From Lepas anatifera (lineage: Eukaryota; Arthropoda; Thecostraca; Lepadidae): a stretch of DNA of 64,000 bases. The stretch is from contig JAOTON010001682.1 of the NCBI GenBank assembly GCA_034440635.1, positions 154,501-218,500 of the forward strand. Direction: 5' to 3'. The notes below the pieces were generated by a model. It did no database searches. It had not been told where the DNA came from and saw nothing but the letters and a program-made list of their open reading frames with translations. Numbering within the stretch: the stretch's first letter is position 1; each line of letters begins with the position of its first letter. This document shows, in pieces, positions 1-13,375 of the stretch. A program made the position numbers and the translations under genes.

Positions 1-1584
1 AGAATGTTTAGGAGTGCGTTATGTTTAACTAGCGATATTTGTTCAATTTTCATTCAGCGCAGGCGTCTCTTATGTCTCATATTTCTTGTTTTTGTGGAAA
101 CGTTGGCCTCATAGCGTTAACTGAAATTTCGGCGTAGTATTTGGCTGTGAGTTTTTTTAGCTTAGTTTTCTTCAAGTGTGTTTCCGGTGTTTTATTGTTC
201 TTCTTTCTATTCTTGATTTATTTTTCATCCATTTGGTTTTTTTATTCCATTAACTTCATAATTTATTCTGAGATAACCAATCACATGCTAGAGTATTGAC
301 TTTTGAGTTTGATCTGTTCTTCTTACTTCTTGACTGTTTTCCTCCTTGCTACTTTAGCTTGTCCTTATTTCTTTGCTGCTCTTATTTCTCACCTTTGTTC
401 TCTCATATGCTAGCATGATGAAAACGCAATACAAAAAAGGCCACCACCTCCCCATACCCTCCTTCCCTCGCTGTTGACGATTCTGCCGCACGTGGCTATC
501 GGCGACGAACGCTGGCGCGGCGAAGACATTTACGGCGCGTCAGCACGAGTGGGAGTGACACTAATGGCGCATTTGTAGCAAAGGCGTCAGATACAACGAT
601 GGCGCGGTCCTCGTTTGCAGCGGTTAACGAGCAGGGCGTTGATCAAATTAACAAATAGCGTTTGCGTGACTGTCTGTCGTCGCAAATAATTTTAAGGATT
701 ACTATCGACGCAACGATCTTAATTACTGGCTTAAAATATTGAAGCGTAGAGATAAGATGGTTACGGACTTGGACATAAAAAGCAGCGGTGCGTATAAACG
801 ACAAGTTTTTGGCGGCTCATATGTAGGGAAGGAGGAGAAAAGTGCTAAAGTTGTGAGTAACATTGTGTTTTTACGAAAACTTTCTGATTAATGAAATCAA
901 CCGGTGCTATTAGGGAGTACATATAGAGAGAAGCCAACATACGGAAACAAATAGACGATTCTGGTTTGTTTGAAACTGACGACAGACGAGTAATTGGAAT
1001 ATATTCCAGTGGCGAAATCCGAGTGAGGGCAGGGAATCTGTTGCCAGATGGTGGACATTGGGGGCCATGTTCTTTTATAAGGTCAGATATTTTTGGGGTC
1101 AACTATCAAACATAGTGGCAAAACATGCTTAGTGCAACATATGTGGGCCCAAGTAATTTAGAATAAGATAGTGGAAAAATAAGATAAACAGAGGGAGAGG
1201 GAGAGAGAGAGAGAGGGAGAGGAGTTCGAGTAAATTTTATCACAGACCGGTTCAGATGTATCAACGGGGCCATAACCAAAGGTTTCAAGTGACCCTCAAG
1301 CCTCCCGTAATCCGTCAGTCGAAGTGTTGAACGAGAATAAGTAAAAAGAAGGGAACGTGGCGTATAAAGTAGTAGATGTGCTCCTTTACTCACTCCGCTT
1401 AAAATCCAAAAGTGAGTGTTGAGGCCTCAACTTCAGGGGGAGGTGGGAAAAAGGCCAAGTATGTGAACTTACGAAGAAATAAATCCTTACCCCTTTAGCC
1501 ACACCACAATGTCCGAAACCATGTTTATCCTCACTACACACACACACTGCACTACAGAGTCCACAGATTACCTCCATCATCAAC
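1..1584. other. No gene recognised; low-complexity patches
   Basis: I see no convincing exon, RNA gene or transposon here. A CpG-rich patch lies at about 478-560. A GA-rich low-complexity stretch lies at 1192-1222. The short ORFs have no recognisable domain and look like chance. Confidence 0.5.
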
Positions 1585-2308
1585 CAGTGGTGGATCTAGC
1601 CGGTCGGTGTGGGAGGCGCAAAGACGAAATGAAATCGGTTCGGGATAGAAGACGAAATGAAAACGAAGCCGAAGAATCGAACATTTTCATCCTCATATTA
1701 TTTTAGTTTAAATGTTCGAAGTGTGTGTGCGATTATGTGTGTGTGTGTTTTTTTACCGGTACCTAATCCTTATCCTTACTCTACCTGGAGGCTGTGAGCG
1801 CATGCGCCTGTGGCTGCAGCGACCCCTCCAGGTAGAATCCCATTCTCTTGATCCTCACCTTTCCTCATCCTTCCCATCTCCTTCCATAGTTTATAATCAC
1901 TTCATACTCATTGCGACAACACTTTAAAAGCCACCTCATTTGTGTGGAAGTGTGAGAAATACATGATGAGAAAGAAGAAAAACAAAAAAACGTCACGCAT
2001 TGAAAAGCTGCGCTACCACATCACTTTCCGGTAAAATTTTGGGTATTTCAGGCGAAAAAAACTCATGGAGTGAAAAATATGGGCTTGAGATACTTTTTTC
2101 CTATCCAAGGCGCAATATTTACACTGAACTTCACTAATTCTGTTTGAAGTTGAGAGTTGAAGCACAAAAATCTTGCTTATAAACTAAAAAGGAGTCGAGG
2201 AAAAAAGGAGGTCGATCGCTTTGGTCGGAGGGAGCAAAAACATAGTTTTGCCCCGAACTTTTCCGTTTGAGGGGCAAATGCCTTTTTTGCCCCCTTGATC
2301 CGCCACTG
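1585..2308. mobile_element. hAT-like non-autonomous element (candidate)
   Basis: The left end reads CAGTGGTGGATCTAG. The right end reads GATCCGCCACTG, whose reverse complement begins CAGTGGCGGATC, so the termini are inverted repeats of the hAT-like type seen elsewhere in the window. The flanking 8-mers are TCATCAAC (1577-1584) and CCACCAAC (2309-2316). They match at 6 of 8 positions and differ only by C/T transitions, as expected for an aged 8-bp duplication. The interior has no transposase-like ORF. A chance pairing of two unrelated ends cannot be excluded. Confidence 0.45.
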
Positions 2309-2740
2309 CCACCAACTCACCTAAATTCTCACCCAGTCACCCCGTGCCCCGCGCGACGACCCCGGCCCTGCCCCCACCACCGATCTCCAGCCTCAGCTAA
2401 TCACCAGCACCACTGCGCGATCCGCGGCCTCCGACCGTTCCCGATCTTAATTTGGTCCCCACCCAGATGGCGCGATAACTGGGAGATATTCATCCGCATG
2501 GAGCCTGTTCGGAGGCACCCTGAAACTGTTTTCATGTTTGGAGATAACTAGTCAGCTGATGAGCGCGGGCTGGATAAGCAAAGTGGTGGAGAGCAAGCTA
2601 GAGGAGAGCTTACCGAGGTGGGAGGCCCAGCGTTTGGTTTGAGGAAAAACATCAGAATATATAGCTGGTTATAGCTGGATCATCTCCATCTTGGATTTAT
2701 ACAGTTCATAAAAGTAGAGCTTGTTCCTAAAGACCATTTA

Positions 2741-2930
2741 GGGGGATGAGGTGGCTTAGTGTAGTGGACAACACCATTGTCTTCTAAGCCACCGGTCCCG
2801 GGTTCAAGTCCCGGCGGAGCCTCTGAATAAGTCAATCTGATCCCCAAAATCCCTTCCAACAGGGTGAGAGTTGGTGAGACCGTATGACCCCGGCAGTTGG
2901 TGCATCGTTAAACGCCAACAGTTATTACTT
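2741..2930 (+). mobile_element. tRNA-derived SINE, most complete copy
   Basis: The 5' part is tRNA-like. An A-box-like TGGCTTAGTGTAGTGG lies at 2752-2767 and a near-perfect B box GGTTCAAGTCC at 2801-2811. A tRNA-unrelated body follows with a conserved block (about 2850-2910) containing CCAACAGGGTGAGAGTTGG and ATGACCCCGGCAGTTGG. The same block recurs at 8485 (minus), 16802 (minus), 44291, 47700, 54789 and 61990, which defines one SINE family with a conserved central domain. Tail-conserved SINE superfamilies are known in metazoans, but I cannot assign this one to a named superfamily. Confidence 0.75.
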
Positions 2931-4371
2931 AAGACCATCTGAAAACCAAAGAGCTAATTGCCAATACCAGGTTGCTGTTATGACTAGTAAGATCCCAAGA
3001 TATATCCCGATGCAGGCGGCAGAGAAGAAGGCTTGCCAGGAAACTTTTCTGGGTCGCACTGACCCACTCTTGGGTGTACCCAAAATCGCAGCCCATATTC
3101 GTAACAACAGATCTTAAGATCAGCACAACAAAAAACACCGGCCAATAAACATTAAAGGACCGTCCTCTAAAGAAAATGGTCTTCTGCGTAGAAGAAGGAT
3201 GTGACCAATATCCAAAACGTACTGGACCACGGAAGAGTGGGCCAACGGACCCAGGGAGGAACTGGCCACGGGTGTTAACCACGTGGCGACGCAGCGCGGT
3301 GCGAATATGTAGGAAACTAAGCTTATTGTTCTTGTATAATCACACTACTTGTGTGGTTATTCTACGTCATAATTCGGGCGGGTGCGTGGAATGTTAATAT
3401 AAGGTGTTAGATATAAAATCATCATGTCACACTTGAGACTCCTTTAACGCTGCTGTTTAGAGGCGAGAAAAGCTTCCAGCCTGACAACATTTGTAGCAAA
3501 AAAGGGGAGGGCAGGAAGTGAATATATATAATGGCTTAAGGAAACCCATTTTTCAAGGATATGCATAAGTCTGTTTTGTTTGGCTGGTTTGAAGAAACCG
3601 AAAATATTAAAAAAATAAATATACAATTAATATTTCACCGTGCTGACATTTCGTGTTTGTAAGTAAAATGTTTCACCCAGCTGCTTTACAAAGCTCTTGT
3701 CTTCTTTGCTACACGTTCTTGCTTCGGAGACGAGGCCAAAACGTCTACCAACGTTAGATATAGCAATATGTTATTTTGTTCGCCTCTGGCTCTGACGCTC
3801 AATTATGCAGTCTCTCACCTTCTTTCTTTTTCACTCGTCGCCATCCGTACCACCTCGTTTCTCACTTGTAATCGCTCGAAACCTGTACAGGTTTCTCACT
3901 TGTAATCACGATTGCGATTGAGAACTGCCCCAGCAGTGTGAAAATTTTGATAATAAATAGAAAATGAACTATGACCCTATGTATTCTCAATACATTTGAA
4001 CCACCGTTTTACGCTACGCCTTACGCTTGTCGAATCTAGTACTTCGTATCCACGCTACGCCCAGTAGTTCACGTCCAGGCTAAGCCTAGTAGTTTACCTG
4101 CAGGAAACGAACCGCTAGACGTTGAATATCCTCATTTTCCGCGTCATACGAACTGATACGGTAATTAATTTGGTTCATTCGGGCATCGATGCGGTTTTGA
4201 ACATTATCGTCATTGATAATTGTTCCCTTTCATCTCGTGATTGAATCAACATTGCATATAATTATCTCGATTTTGAAAGCGAACTAAATTGGCCCTCTTG
4301 GCAGAAAGGAAGAGAGCGGGTAAAACGGAGAGAGAGGGAGGAATGGAAATATGAAGAGAAAGAGAGAGCGA
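2931..4371. other. No gene recognised
   Basis: Unique-looking, AT-rich intergenic sequence. Small internal direct repeats occur (for example the CACTTGTAATC phrase near 3860 and 3895), but I see no exon or transposon boundary. Confidence 0.4.
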
Positions 4372-4400
4372 GAGCCAGAGCCAGAGCCAGAACCAGAGCC

Positions 4401-4458
<58 letters not shown>
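4372..4458. repeat. Compound microsatellite (CCAGAG)n-(GA)n
   Basis: Imperfect 6-bp CCAGAG units at about 4372-4402 run into an uninterrupted (GA)n tract at 4404-4458. Minus-strand ORFs rich in Leu and Ser across this tract are translation artefacts. Confidence 0.95.
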
Positions 4459-4461
<3 letters not shown>

Positions 4462-4627
4462 GTAATAATGGGGTGACGGAGAGATAAGGAGGTAGAGAGA
4501 AAGTAAGCGAGGGGGAGAGAGGGAAATAGAAAACAGCACTCATTTAGCACAGCCATAACATGTGGGCAGAACGAACCCACTCTGCCGGTTCACCGGGCAC
4601 ATTTCAATGTAATCATGTAATCACGGG

Positions 4628-4735
4628 GGCGAGGTGGCTCAAATAAGGCGTTCCACAAAACCGGAGAATCACCCTCGTCCCTTATTTCCCTACAATCGGC
4701 GGCTCCAGGTTCGGCTGCCGTGGGGAAATAAGGAG
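4628..4735 (+). mobile_element. Possible SINE head fragment
   Basis: GCGAGGTGGCTCAAATAAGG resembles a tRNA-like 5' start, and CTCCAGGTTCGGCTGCCG resembles a degenerate B box. The conserved SINE body is missing, so this is at most a truncated, diverged head. Confidence 0.3.
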
Positions 4736-4745
4736 GTGGCGCAAA

Positions 4746-5619
4746 GGGGCAGATTTAGATTAAAAGCACGTTGAACTGTCTGAAGGACATTGGACAGTAG
4801 TTAACGCAAAGAACCTTCACTTGTTTCGAAACTGTTCACTTACTCCACCAAGCAAAAACACACACAGAACACGGCACCGCGGTAGTCAGTGCATTCACAG
4901 TCTTCACCTTTCTGAGAATAAATTGGCTCTCATCTGATGAGAATCGCATTGGATCCACGGAGGACACTATCGCTACATCGGACATCGTACTCTGTCATCT
5001 CCACATCTACCATCAACGGGAGCTCAGGACAGGACTAGGGGACTGGCCAGGGTTTTACTAGGGATTGAACCATGCATGTGTATTTTTACGAGCATTTTGT
5101 GATTCTATGGTTATCTGTTGTATTTGTATTAAATCATCAACAGGTCTTCAAACTCAATGACAGGTCAATTCAGTAGAATCGAAAGCATATGGAGACCTAA
5201 ATACAACATAAATACACACATCAGACCAGTACTGGCTCTGTGACCTCAAAAACGGCTATGTGTTTCTTTAGCACCATGAGTAGGTCACAGAATATGTCGG
5301 CTGAGGGGTGACGCGTTTAAAAAGCTGTTCACCACGCGAGGTAAACGATTAAAAACTCCCGAAGTAACAGCGTTCACTCGAGATTTCAACGCTTTTCCTT
5401 CCAAACCTTACATACATTGAAGCTTATCCGTAAATCGTGGCTTCAAATAGGCAACAAGCATATTCTGCGTTGAGAATCAATCCTAATCCTGAATTCTGGC
5501 TGGAAATAGTTGTCGCACCTCATTAAGGCACTGGAGTTGGTGAGCAACTGTTAATTGGAGATTTCTAATTCACAAGTATCGTCCTTCTCAGTCTGACTGC
5601 AATGTCGGACCCGGAATCA
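4746..5619. other. No gene recognised
   Basis: No exon, RNA gene or transposon end is visible. Sequence composition resembles the surrounding intergenic DNA. Confidence 0.4.
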
Positions 5620-6063
5620 TTAAAGGGAATGTGACACCTTTATTACGTGATTTTAACTGAGATAGCCAAGTTGTAAAGCATGCTGGAAAATCCGACACTC
5701 AACATGTCATTTGTCTTGGAACTTCAAATTTTCGTAGAGAAGAGCTGAAAAAATATCTGAAATATTCCCAAAATGTGCCCAAGGAGCCGGCCACAGTTGT
5801 CAGCTGTTGGCGTGACGTCATGCTGACGTCACGGTGATAAGTCAGCCTATTGAAGCCTATTGAATATGGTAGTAGTTTCCAGATCATGACGTTATCCACA
5901 AGCAGAGGTTTATTTCTTACCATAGAGGAGCATTTTAAATATGAAAATATTGACCTTATTGTATATTTCTAGAAAAATCGTGGACATTTTCATGATTTTC
6001 GGCAAAAATACCCCTAGTTACACTAAATTCCAGGATTCGACCAAGGTGCCACATTCCCTTTAA
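5620..6063. mobile_element. TTAA-flanked MITE, copy 1
   Basis: TTAA at 5620-5623 is followed by AGGGAATGTGACACCTT. The right end reads AAGGTGCCACATTCCCT followed by TTAA at 6060-6063, so the inverted termini differ at one position. The interior aligns over most of its length with 44754-45208. It contains two TGACGTCA palindromes (5813-5820 and 5824-5831). TTAA duplications are typical of the piggyBac and Kolobok superfamilies, and no transposase is present to decide between them. Confidence 0.85.
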
Positions 6064-8484
6064 CCATGCTGTCAAACAGTGACTCACCACCTCCGGTTTG
6101 AGCTTCTTGGACAGGAAAAGGATACGAGCGTGAGCTTCATGAGAAATCTAGCATGCTGAGTTTAATGGAAGGTGGACGGGTCTTACCATCGTTGAGGACA
6201 AAAAAAAATATAGTATTCCTCGCAATACTTTCGAAAAAGTCCATTGTCAAAATGACGTGAAAACACAGACGCAAGCAGGATATGACATAGCTGTCTTATC
6301 CTCCTTGAAGACAAAAAGCAAAGAAAGTTGAAACCAGCAATATTTTTGAAATAGTCTTTTATCAAAATAGCATAACAACATAAACGCAAGTAGTAACGAT
6401 TCGTATAAAGGTGGGTACATTGTAATAATGCCAGACTGTTCTTACCGAATAAATCGTATAGAACAAGATCAATGAAATAGTGCTGCTATTGAAATTGATC
6501 CCATCCTGTACGAATTGCATCTGTTTGTACCTGTTTTTATGGTATTTTAACGAAGGACTGTGCACGAACTTTTACAAATGAAACATTTATTCTCTTTCCT
6601 AGAAGCGATGATAAAGCTATGCCTACCGCTACAGATTAAGACAGATTAAGAGTTTCTCGCTGCAGCATCCGCCAACCTACTGAGTTCATGTTATATTCTA
6701 AATACAACATGGCAGCAGGTTTTTAAACAACATTTTGAATCGTACGAATTAATCGATTAAAATAAAACACCAACTGTTGTTACCTAAAGGAGAAATTAGC
6801 ACAGATGGTTCTTAAAAGCAAGAAAGAGTTGATGCGGAGAGGAATTTCACTTAGCTGAAAGAGATGTCTTGCACATTTGCGATGGTAGGCCAATTTGCAG
6901 GGTTTCCTTTGGTACCGGACGTCCTCGTCTTATTAATTGAAGCAAACGGGTGACATGTAAGTTTCCAATGCAACAGAAAGTATCTTTATTTCACTGTTGA
7001 TGTAAAGAAATTATTTGCATTATCATTTTCCCAGAAAGTTGATAATGTAATTAATGACCTGCCTCAAATCCTCGATGCGAAATGGAGCCAATCCAGGTCT
7101 TGCTACACTGTGGCCAAGACTTTGTGGTTTCACCTATTGTACTGAGAGGGTTTTGGTCGGAGTGAAGAGCTGTGTCAAAATATATCGCCTAAGTGTATGG
7201 GCTTCATCTCACATCCGGGATTAGAGGAGGCAAGCCATTAAACATTTAATCAACTTATAATCACGTTCCTCGGCTCAGCGCTGAGAAATCTATCAACTTT
7301 TCCGCAAAGTTGAAAATTGCAGTATCCTGTCACTAGGAAACTTCCGAAGGAAAGTTGACTACGTTCTAGATATACTGCCAAACATATTTATTTGAATGTC
7401 TTTCTTAGATTGGTCAAACAAAAAAGGAAGTCTACGTGTTGTGAAAAATCTATTGTCTTGCATATATTGGAACGAAGTTTTTTTGCAAATGCCAGTGCCT
7501 GTCACTCTTTAGCGCGATCTTATTAAACCCGAGTTCGCAGTCCAAGTCAAGGTTGCTTATGACGCTGGAACGCTAGCAGTGATTTATTTCAGCCTCTAAA
7601 TCCGTCAGTTCAAAAGGTAAACAGATGAATGTAAAACTGAATAGGCATACTGGAATTGAAGCTCTCCATCTCAGCATCAGAAAATTGCACATGCAGATGG
7701 TCAAACCTAAATGTCAAGAGGTCACACAACAATCCAGGCACATTAGCCTCGGGCGTTTTCCATCAGGATCAAACAGCTACCTGAAGATATTCACCGCCCG
7801 GGAAAGAACAGATGTCATCCACCGATCTCAGTGAAGTTCTGTCCGAGACGAGAGTTGTGACGAAAACTACGGAACGGTACGAAATGGGATGAACATTTGA
7901 GGGTTTTATTCGGGCCAGAACGGGAGCAATTTTTCCTCTGCAAATACCAAGGAAAAAATAGAACCACTCTGAGAAATACTATTATGCTGCTCTCCATGCA
8001 CTTCGTCATGTGGTTCCATCGGAGCAAGACAGGACAGGACAGCTTGTTGGATACATTTTCATGAACGGAATGGGACAAGCTTGTTTAAGTGGGACAAATT
8101 AGTATGGATGCTAACAAATTGTCCCCGCATAATACCTTCTCCTAAGCATACCAGACTTTGTCATCCGTTTCTTTAGCCCGACCGCATGGAACTCTACCTG
8201 TGTTATGAATGAAGCTTAGATTTGGGTACAGAACACAGTTTGCATATCAGAATGACAGCGCTTTTCGTGAGCGCCAAGGTCAGCAATGTTGGGGTCGGGG
8301 CCTCTGCGACAAGTCCCTTGATGACTTTCGTGAGGCCTCTACTCCAGAAACCGAACTTGCGAACATTTTACACAAAATCTATTTTATAGAAAATGCAAAC
8401 ATATAATTATAATCTTACGCTAATATAATCCTAATTATATAACAGATATCTAAAATAAAATTCAATAAATATATTCTATATAAT
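6064..8484. other. No gene recognised
   Basis: Intergenic sequence with two locally duplicated phrases near 6195-6260 and 6300-6370 (GAGGACAAAAA ... CAAAATGACGTG). No exon with splice-site support was seen. An AT-rich stretch begins at about 8390. Confidence 0.4.
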
Positions 8485-8595
8485 TTGGTGGGGAGGGGGC
8501 TTATCGACGCACCAACTGCCAGGGCGAAATGGGGTCGCCAACTCTTCCTGTTGGGATGGCTTCTCGTGAGTGAGATTGCTCCTTGTTGCTTGCGT
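8485..8595 (-). mobile_element. SINE body/tail fragment
   Basis: On the minus strand this contains CCCAACAGGAAGAGTTGGCG and CCCTGGCAGTTGGTGCGTCG, the conserved body of the SINE at 2741. The tRNA-like head is not visible. Flanks on both sides are strongly AT-rich. Confidence 0.7.
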
Positions 8596-8786
8596 CATAT
8601 AATATCATATGTTATGAATATTGAATTATTATGCATTATTATATTGTACTATTATTATATTTCAATTATATTATATATCATAATAGAATACAATTATATT
8701 TTAGTATAATTATCACCTTAACAATATTCAGAGCTTGTTTGTCACTCACATCCGTATCCGCCTCATGCTCAGTGGCTTGATCAAGA

Positions 8787-8931
8787 ACTCCATTTCGGGG
8801 AGGGGGCTAGAGGGCTCGCTCCTCCCCTGTCATTGCCTTGGAACGGCCCTCGGATCTGCCTTTACACCATGCACTCCTACATTCCAGGGGCTGAGCCTCC
8901 CTAGCTTCCTTCTGGTATCCGCTACTTAGTG
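8787..8931 (+). repeat. Dispersed repeat, copy 1 (ends in GTATCCGC-type terminus)
   Basis: Aligns with 34070-34211: GGGGGCTAGAGGGCTCG..., then a block around GCCTTGGAACGGCC, a CTCCTACATTCCAGGGG-like segment, and an end resembling GTATCCGCCACTG. The hAT-like right terminus suggests a MITE fragment. Confidence 0.6.
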
Positions 8932-8979
8932 TGCTGGGTTTCCCTCCAAAAAATAAAAATACCCTCCAACAGTGTAAGA

Positions 8980-9100
8980 TCCAGGACTTCATTTAGGAAG
9001 GGAGTGGGGTGGGGGGGTTAGGGGGGATGGATATTCCTGTGCCATCGCCTCAGGACAGCCTCCAACTATGCATTTACTATAGGCGCTCGGAAATTTCGGG
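8980..9100 (+). repeat. Dispersed repeat, copy 2 (partial)
   Basis: Shares the block around CATCGCCTCAGGACAGCCTC and the following segment with the repeats at 8787 and 34070. It is partial and has no clear terminus. Confidence 0.45.
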
Positions 9101-11070
9101 GGGCATGACCATATTACTCCTACCCTGAACCCTAGAATGGCCCAAATCGAGTCTCTAGTAGACGAGACAAACGCCACTAAAACGCTTTAGGCCCTGAGAG
9201 GGATGGGTCTCCTGAAGAGATAAGAACTATTTTTCCAGTCGTAGCTAGTTGCCTACCCGAAAAACGTGCGCTTCCCAAAGAAATAAGCTTTGTCTGCCGG
9301 TTCTTTGTCATACTCATCACTGTGGTCGCTCAGTTACTGAGGAGCGAAGGTTCGGAGTGAGTTGCCACCCGCCACCGTAAACGCCACATCATCAGCTTTA
9401 GAAGGACTATTAGTGCGCCACAATGTGTCATCCATTAATGACCGGATTTAAGTCCCTCCAAACTTGCATATCAAGTGTTCTGTCTTATCTGTACGTTGGT
9501 AAGTGTGCTGTGTGTAATGCGAATTAATGTCTGAAAAACCAAATGATGTTTGACCGCAGTTGAGTACACAAACGAACCCTAACGCATCTTGGCCCGAAAG
9601 ACACCATGTTTGACACCTCTAGTCCTCTGTAGCTGCGCTGTCAAAACATGTCAGAACCATAGTCCTCACTGTGACAGTCCCACTATGTGTAACTGCGTCT
9701 TCTCCGAAGGAGCCCATTAACAATGTGTGAGCACTCCAGGGACGTTAATGAATACAGAGGGTCCTTGGTCTGCGACGCGTGTGTGTGTGTGTGTGTATTC
9801 AAAAGTGAGGACCAGGCAAACACGAAGCCTGTTGAGAAAAGTGCACAGTCTGTGGATGCGTAGATTTACACTTTTCTTCGCATTTTGGTGCCAAGCCGGT
9901 CGCCTCAACACCGTGATCTCAAGGCTTCTGTACCGGATGTTTGGGTCCGCAAACACGTTTTTAGAAGATCCGCAAACACGCTTTTAGCTACGCACACTGC
10001 AATCGTTCAAAGGATTTATTTTTTTCATATAAGAATGTTGAAGTTCAAGTTTTTAGCGATGCAATTTCTAGCTCCGTGGCCTATTGGCTGGTGGAACTGA
10101 ATTGTGAGATTAACCAATAGGACGTCAAATACATGACACTAAAAACGTTTACGTTTTAAACTAAGTAGAGGACCCGAGGAGAGAACTGGTCTGGACAGAT
10201 TTTATTTATTTCTATTAGGTAATCTAATAAAACTAGATAGGTAATCTACTGATTTGATATTGCTAGTGTGGCTTTTATTTAAGTCATTGGTATGTTTCAA
10301 CAGCTTCCGATTTATCTTCATGGTGTTAATGTGTTTTCACGTGCATGCCCTTTCAGTTTTGGTACTGGCTTTTACCTTGATGTGATAGTTTGTTGCTCAG
10401 ACTTTAATGGGTAATAACAATGATAATGTGGGACCCATCTTATCAGAGGGAAAACGGAACATCTATTTTCCTCGATACTGCCACAGCAAATCACAATGTA
10501 GGCGTGAAATGGCTTCCTTCAACAGGGGCTCTTTATCTTCATAAAGTAACGTAAATGAGCCCTGCATAATGTGATGTAGATATAAGTCACAGCTAATGAA
10601 AATTCAATACCGAAGCCCCCGCAGCTTAATCGGCTGTCCCTTTTGATATGCACCTGTATGGGTATCTAAAGCAGGGTAAATGAGTGAATGATATCTCCTC
10701 AACCGGTAAACTAAAGGGATGTTGCTAAAAACTTTGAGATTCCATCTAGTTTTTCTCCGCATTACCTCTGTCGAACTACATAAATCTCCCAGTTCTAATG
10801 CTGCTTCAATGCATCATTAGTGTTTCAACAGAGGGCCAATTTGCTTAAAATGGGGGAGTGGGTGGGGTGGGGGAGGGGGTGACACCCGGTATCTCCGGTC
10901 ATGGTGATGTTGCAGAACTGGTAGCATTGTGCTCCAGCTACATCTATGTAATTAAAAAAATTAAAGCTACCTTATCTAAGTTATATCCATGTCAACAAAG
11001 CTAAGATAGAAAATAAGAGACGCAAAGAGCGTCCTTTGAATGTTCTCCATTTTCAATTAGTACCAACGAA
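9101..11070. other. No gene recognised
   Basis: Contains a short (GT)n at 9779-9798. ORFs on both strands near 9720-10100 read through that tract and have no recognisable domain. Confidence 0.4.
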
Positions 11071-11225
11071 CAGGGTCGGATCTGCCCCGACAGTTTTGGG
11101 AGAGGGGGTGGGGAACAGTGCCTGACCTCGTGCAAAAACATGTTTTTTTCATTTAAGAAAAAAGGCAACAATCTAGGTATTTGGAAGGCAATTGTTCGTT
11201 TTTCTCGCCGCTGGATCCGCCAGTG
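11071..11225. mobile_element. Short hAT-like MITE (candidate)
   Basis: The left end is CAGGGTCGGATCTGCC. The right end, reverse complemented, reads CACTGGCGGATCCAGCGG. Flanking 8-mers match at only about half their positions, so the target duplication is unsupported. The call rests on end similarity to other elements in this window. Confidence 0.4.
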
Positions 11226-13195
11226 CAAATCAGTCAGTTGCGATTTCACATTCAACCAGAACCGATAGCGAAACAACATCTCGACTGAAGCAATTCAAGC
11301 ACTCCGTTCACTGTTAGAAGCGCTTGGCAAATGAGTGCAGCGTACTTCTCAGGTCTGCCAATAGAGGCAAACTTAGCCAGAAGAGGAGAAATTCGAACAA
11401 ACATTCATACATTCAGTACTTTATCGCAAGAATAGTGGCACGTCAAGGTTTCAACTCGAGACGATGTATTGTTGTGTCAGCTATTGAATTTCGTTTACAT
11501 GAAAACACTCGGGCTTGATGATTATGCATTTCAGTAGGAGACATATCATAAAATTAAACACTATTCGCTGTTTATTCTCAAACAGAATAACGCTAATGCT
11601 TGCAAAGATCAGCCGTATCAATAGCAGAATTTTCGTGGACCCGCTGGTAAATATGCATGGCAAACATAGTGATTTAGCCAAAACAGAAAGAAACAAGCAA
11701 GCCGTAAAAAAGTTGTTGGTTAGGACCCGCGTCAGCCAAATATGTCACAAAGGAAAGAAAAACTAAGGGTACGTTCCAATAATCTTACAGCGCATTTATT
11801 CACTAATTTTTACTAATAACCGCAAGGGGAAGAGGGGGCACTAAGAAGGCTCAAAGAGGCATAGCTAAATAGTTCAAAGAACACTATTTTCTTTATAAGC
11901 CACTGTTCTTTCAATTATTGCTCAACAAGCTAAGCTAAGGAGTTACAACTACCTTAAACAAAGGGCAAAGTAGCCACTGCCAAACAGGGACCAGATCTAA
12001 AGTTACTACAGGAACAGACTACAGAGGAGGACACTGTTGGCCGCAGCCTGGAAAGTTCAAAGGGTTAAATACCATTGGGAGGGTCTGGGAACCCCACATA
12101 TTCCCCTGTTTATATCGCAAAAACGCCCTGGAACCCAACGTGTCCCACTGGAAAAACAGGCTCGACTTTTTTGGAATGGTAAAGAAAACATTGTATAGAA
12201 GGGGAAAATAAACTAACGCTCTCTTCGCAGCGATAAAGTTCTAGCAGTGATATCCGTTGGTAAGTATGGAGAAGTCCGAATGTCCAAGGTGAGGACATAA
12301 AAAATGATACAGTTATTAATAATTCCAAAGGAAAATCGCAAGAGCAAGTTAGACAATCAATTTTTTTCAAAGCGAAGCACCGCTTATCTACATCTAAAAT
12401 CATAACGCCAGACATCTGCCGAACGTTCATATCAAACTTGGCTTTAAATTTACTACAGAATATTAGGGAACCGTGTTCTCAACCCGCGGTAAATTGCCCT
12501 TTCCACGATGTTTAATTTCATCGGAGCTCTCGCGTGGGGTCACGCGATCCCAGTAAAGGTCAACTGGCAACAGCCCCGCGGCGTCTTTTGTCGCCGCCGT
12601 GAACCCCGCAGGGGTGGGGGAGGGGAAGTGCAGGCAAGAACGGCAGACTCCGTGGAGTCGCCCACGAGACTAGAATGGAATGGTTGGTGTTCGGCGTTTG
12701 GTATTGATTGTGGAAGGCTAGCTTTATTTGTCGTCTGGAGCATCACGATTGCTACTTAATATATGGTTCGAAAACGTGTCGTATGGTAGAGGTTAGATGC
12801 ATGTAAATCAGATCAGAAATAAGTAAATTAGACTTGTAAATGAAATGAGATAGGCACTGGTTTGTAGTTATTTGCTGCTGTTGTTTTTGCTTTCGATATC
12901 ATATAGATAATATACCTACTAGATATAGCAAGGCATGCTTTTATATGTAAAACTCCGCCAAGGAAACTATGAGACTTCTGTTTCTACCGTATCGATATCT
13001 GGCACAGGCTTTCGACTAGATGATCATATTTTGGACTTTCTATGTGGGAAACAATACGTTTCTACATCAGAACGTTACCGTTTTACACCGAAAAGAAATG
13101 GTGGATAAATTTTTACGAGACATCCACATTTTCTTCCATCATGGCTGGGAGTTTAGGGCGCGGACACTTGTTATTTATTTGATGCCAGTGGTGGA
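11226..13195. other. No gene recognised
   Basis: No exon or RNA gene recognised. A GC-rich island lies at about 12520-12670 with overlapping ORFs on both strands. Neither strand shows a familiar domain. Confidence 0.35.
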
Positions 13196-13340
13196 TCCAG
13201 GAATTCATTTAGGGGGGGCAGGTTACTCGAGACTCCCCCAACATTGTAACATCTACCCCTGGATAGGATCCCTCCTCTTTTATCCCCACCTTTCTCAAAG
13301 GGTCACCACGGATTTTTACCAGGGGGGGCATACCCTGGGC
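13196..13340 (+). mobile_element. hAT-like left terminus
   Basis: CAGTGGTGGATCCAGGAATT opens at 13196 and is followed by G-runs typical of the hAT-like ends in this window. No matching right end was found before the satellite. Confidence 0.35.
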
Positions 13341-13375
13341 TGGCGATAACCGAGCAAAGAGGGGCTGGGAGACAA

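Noticed and set aside
4246..4580. Three overlapping Ser/Leu-rich ORFs on the minus strand
   Set aside because: They are translations of the (GA)n/(CCAGAG)n microsatellite.
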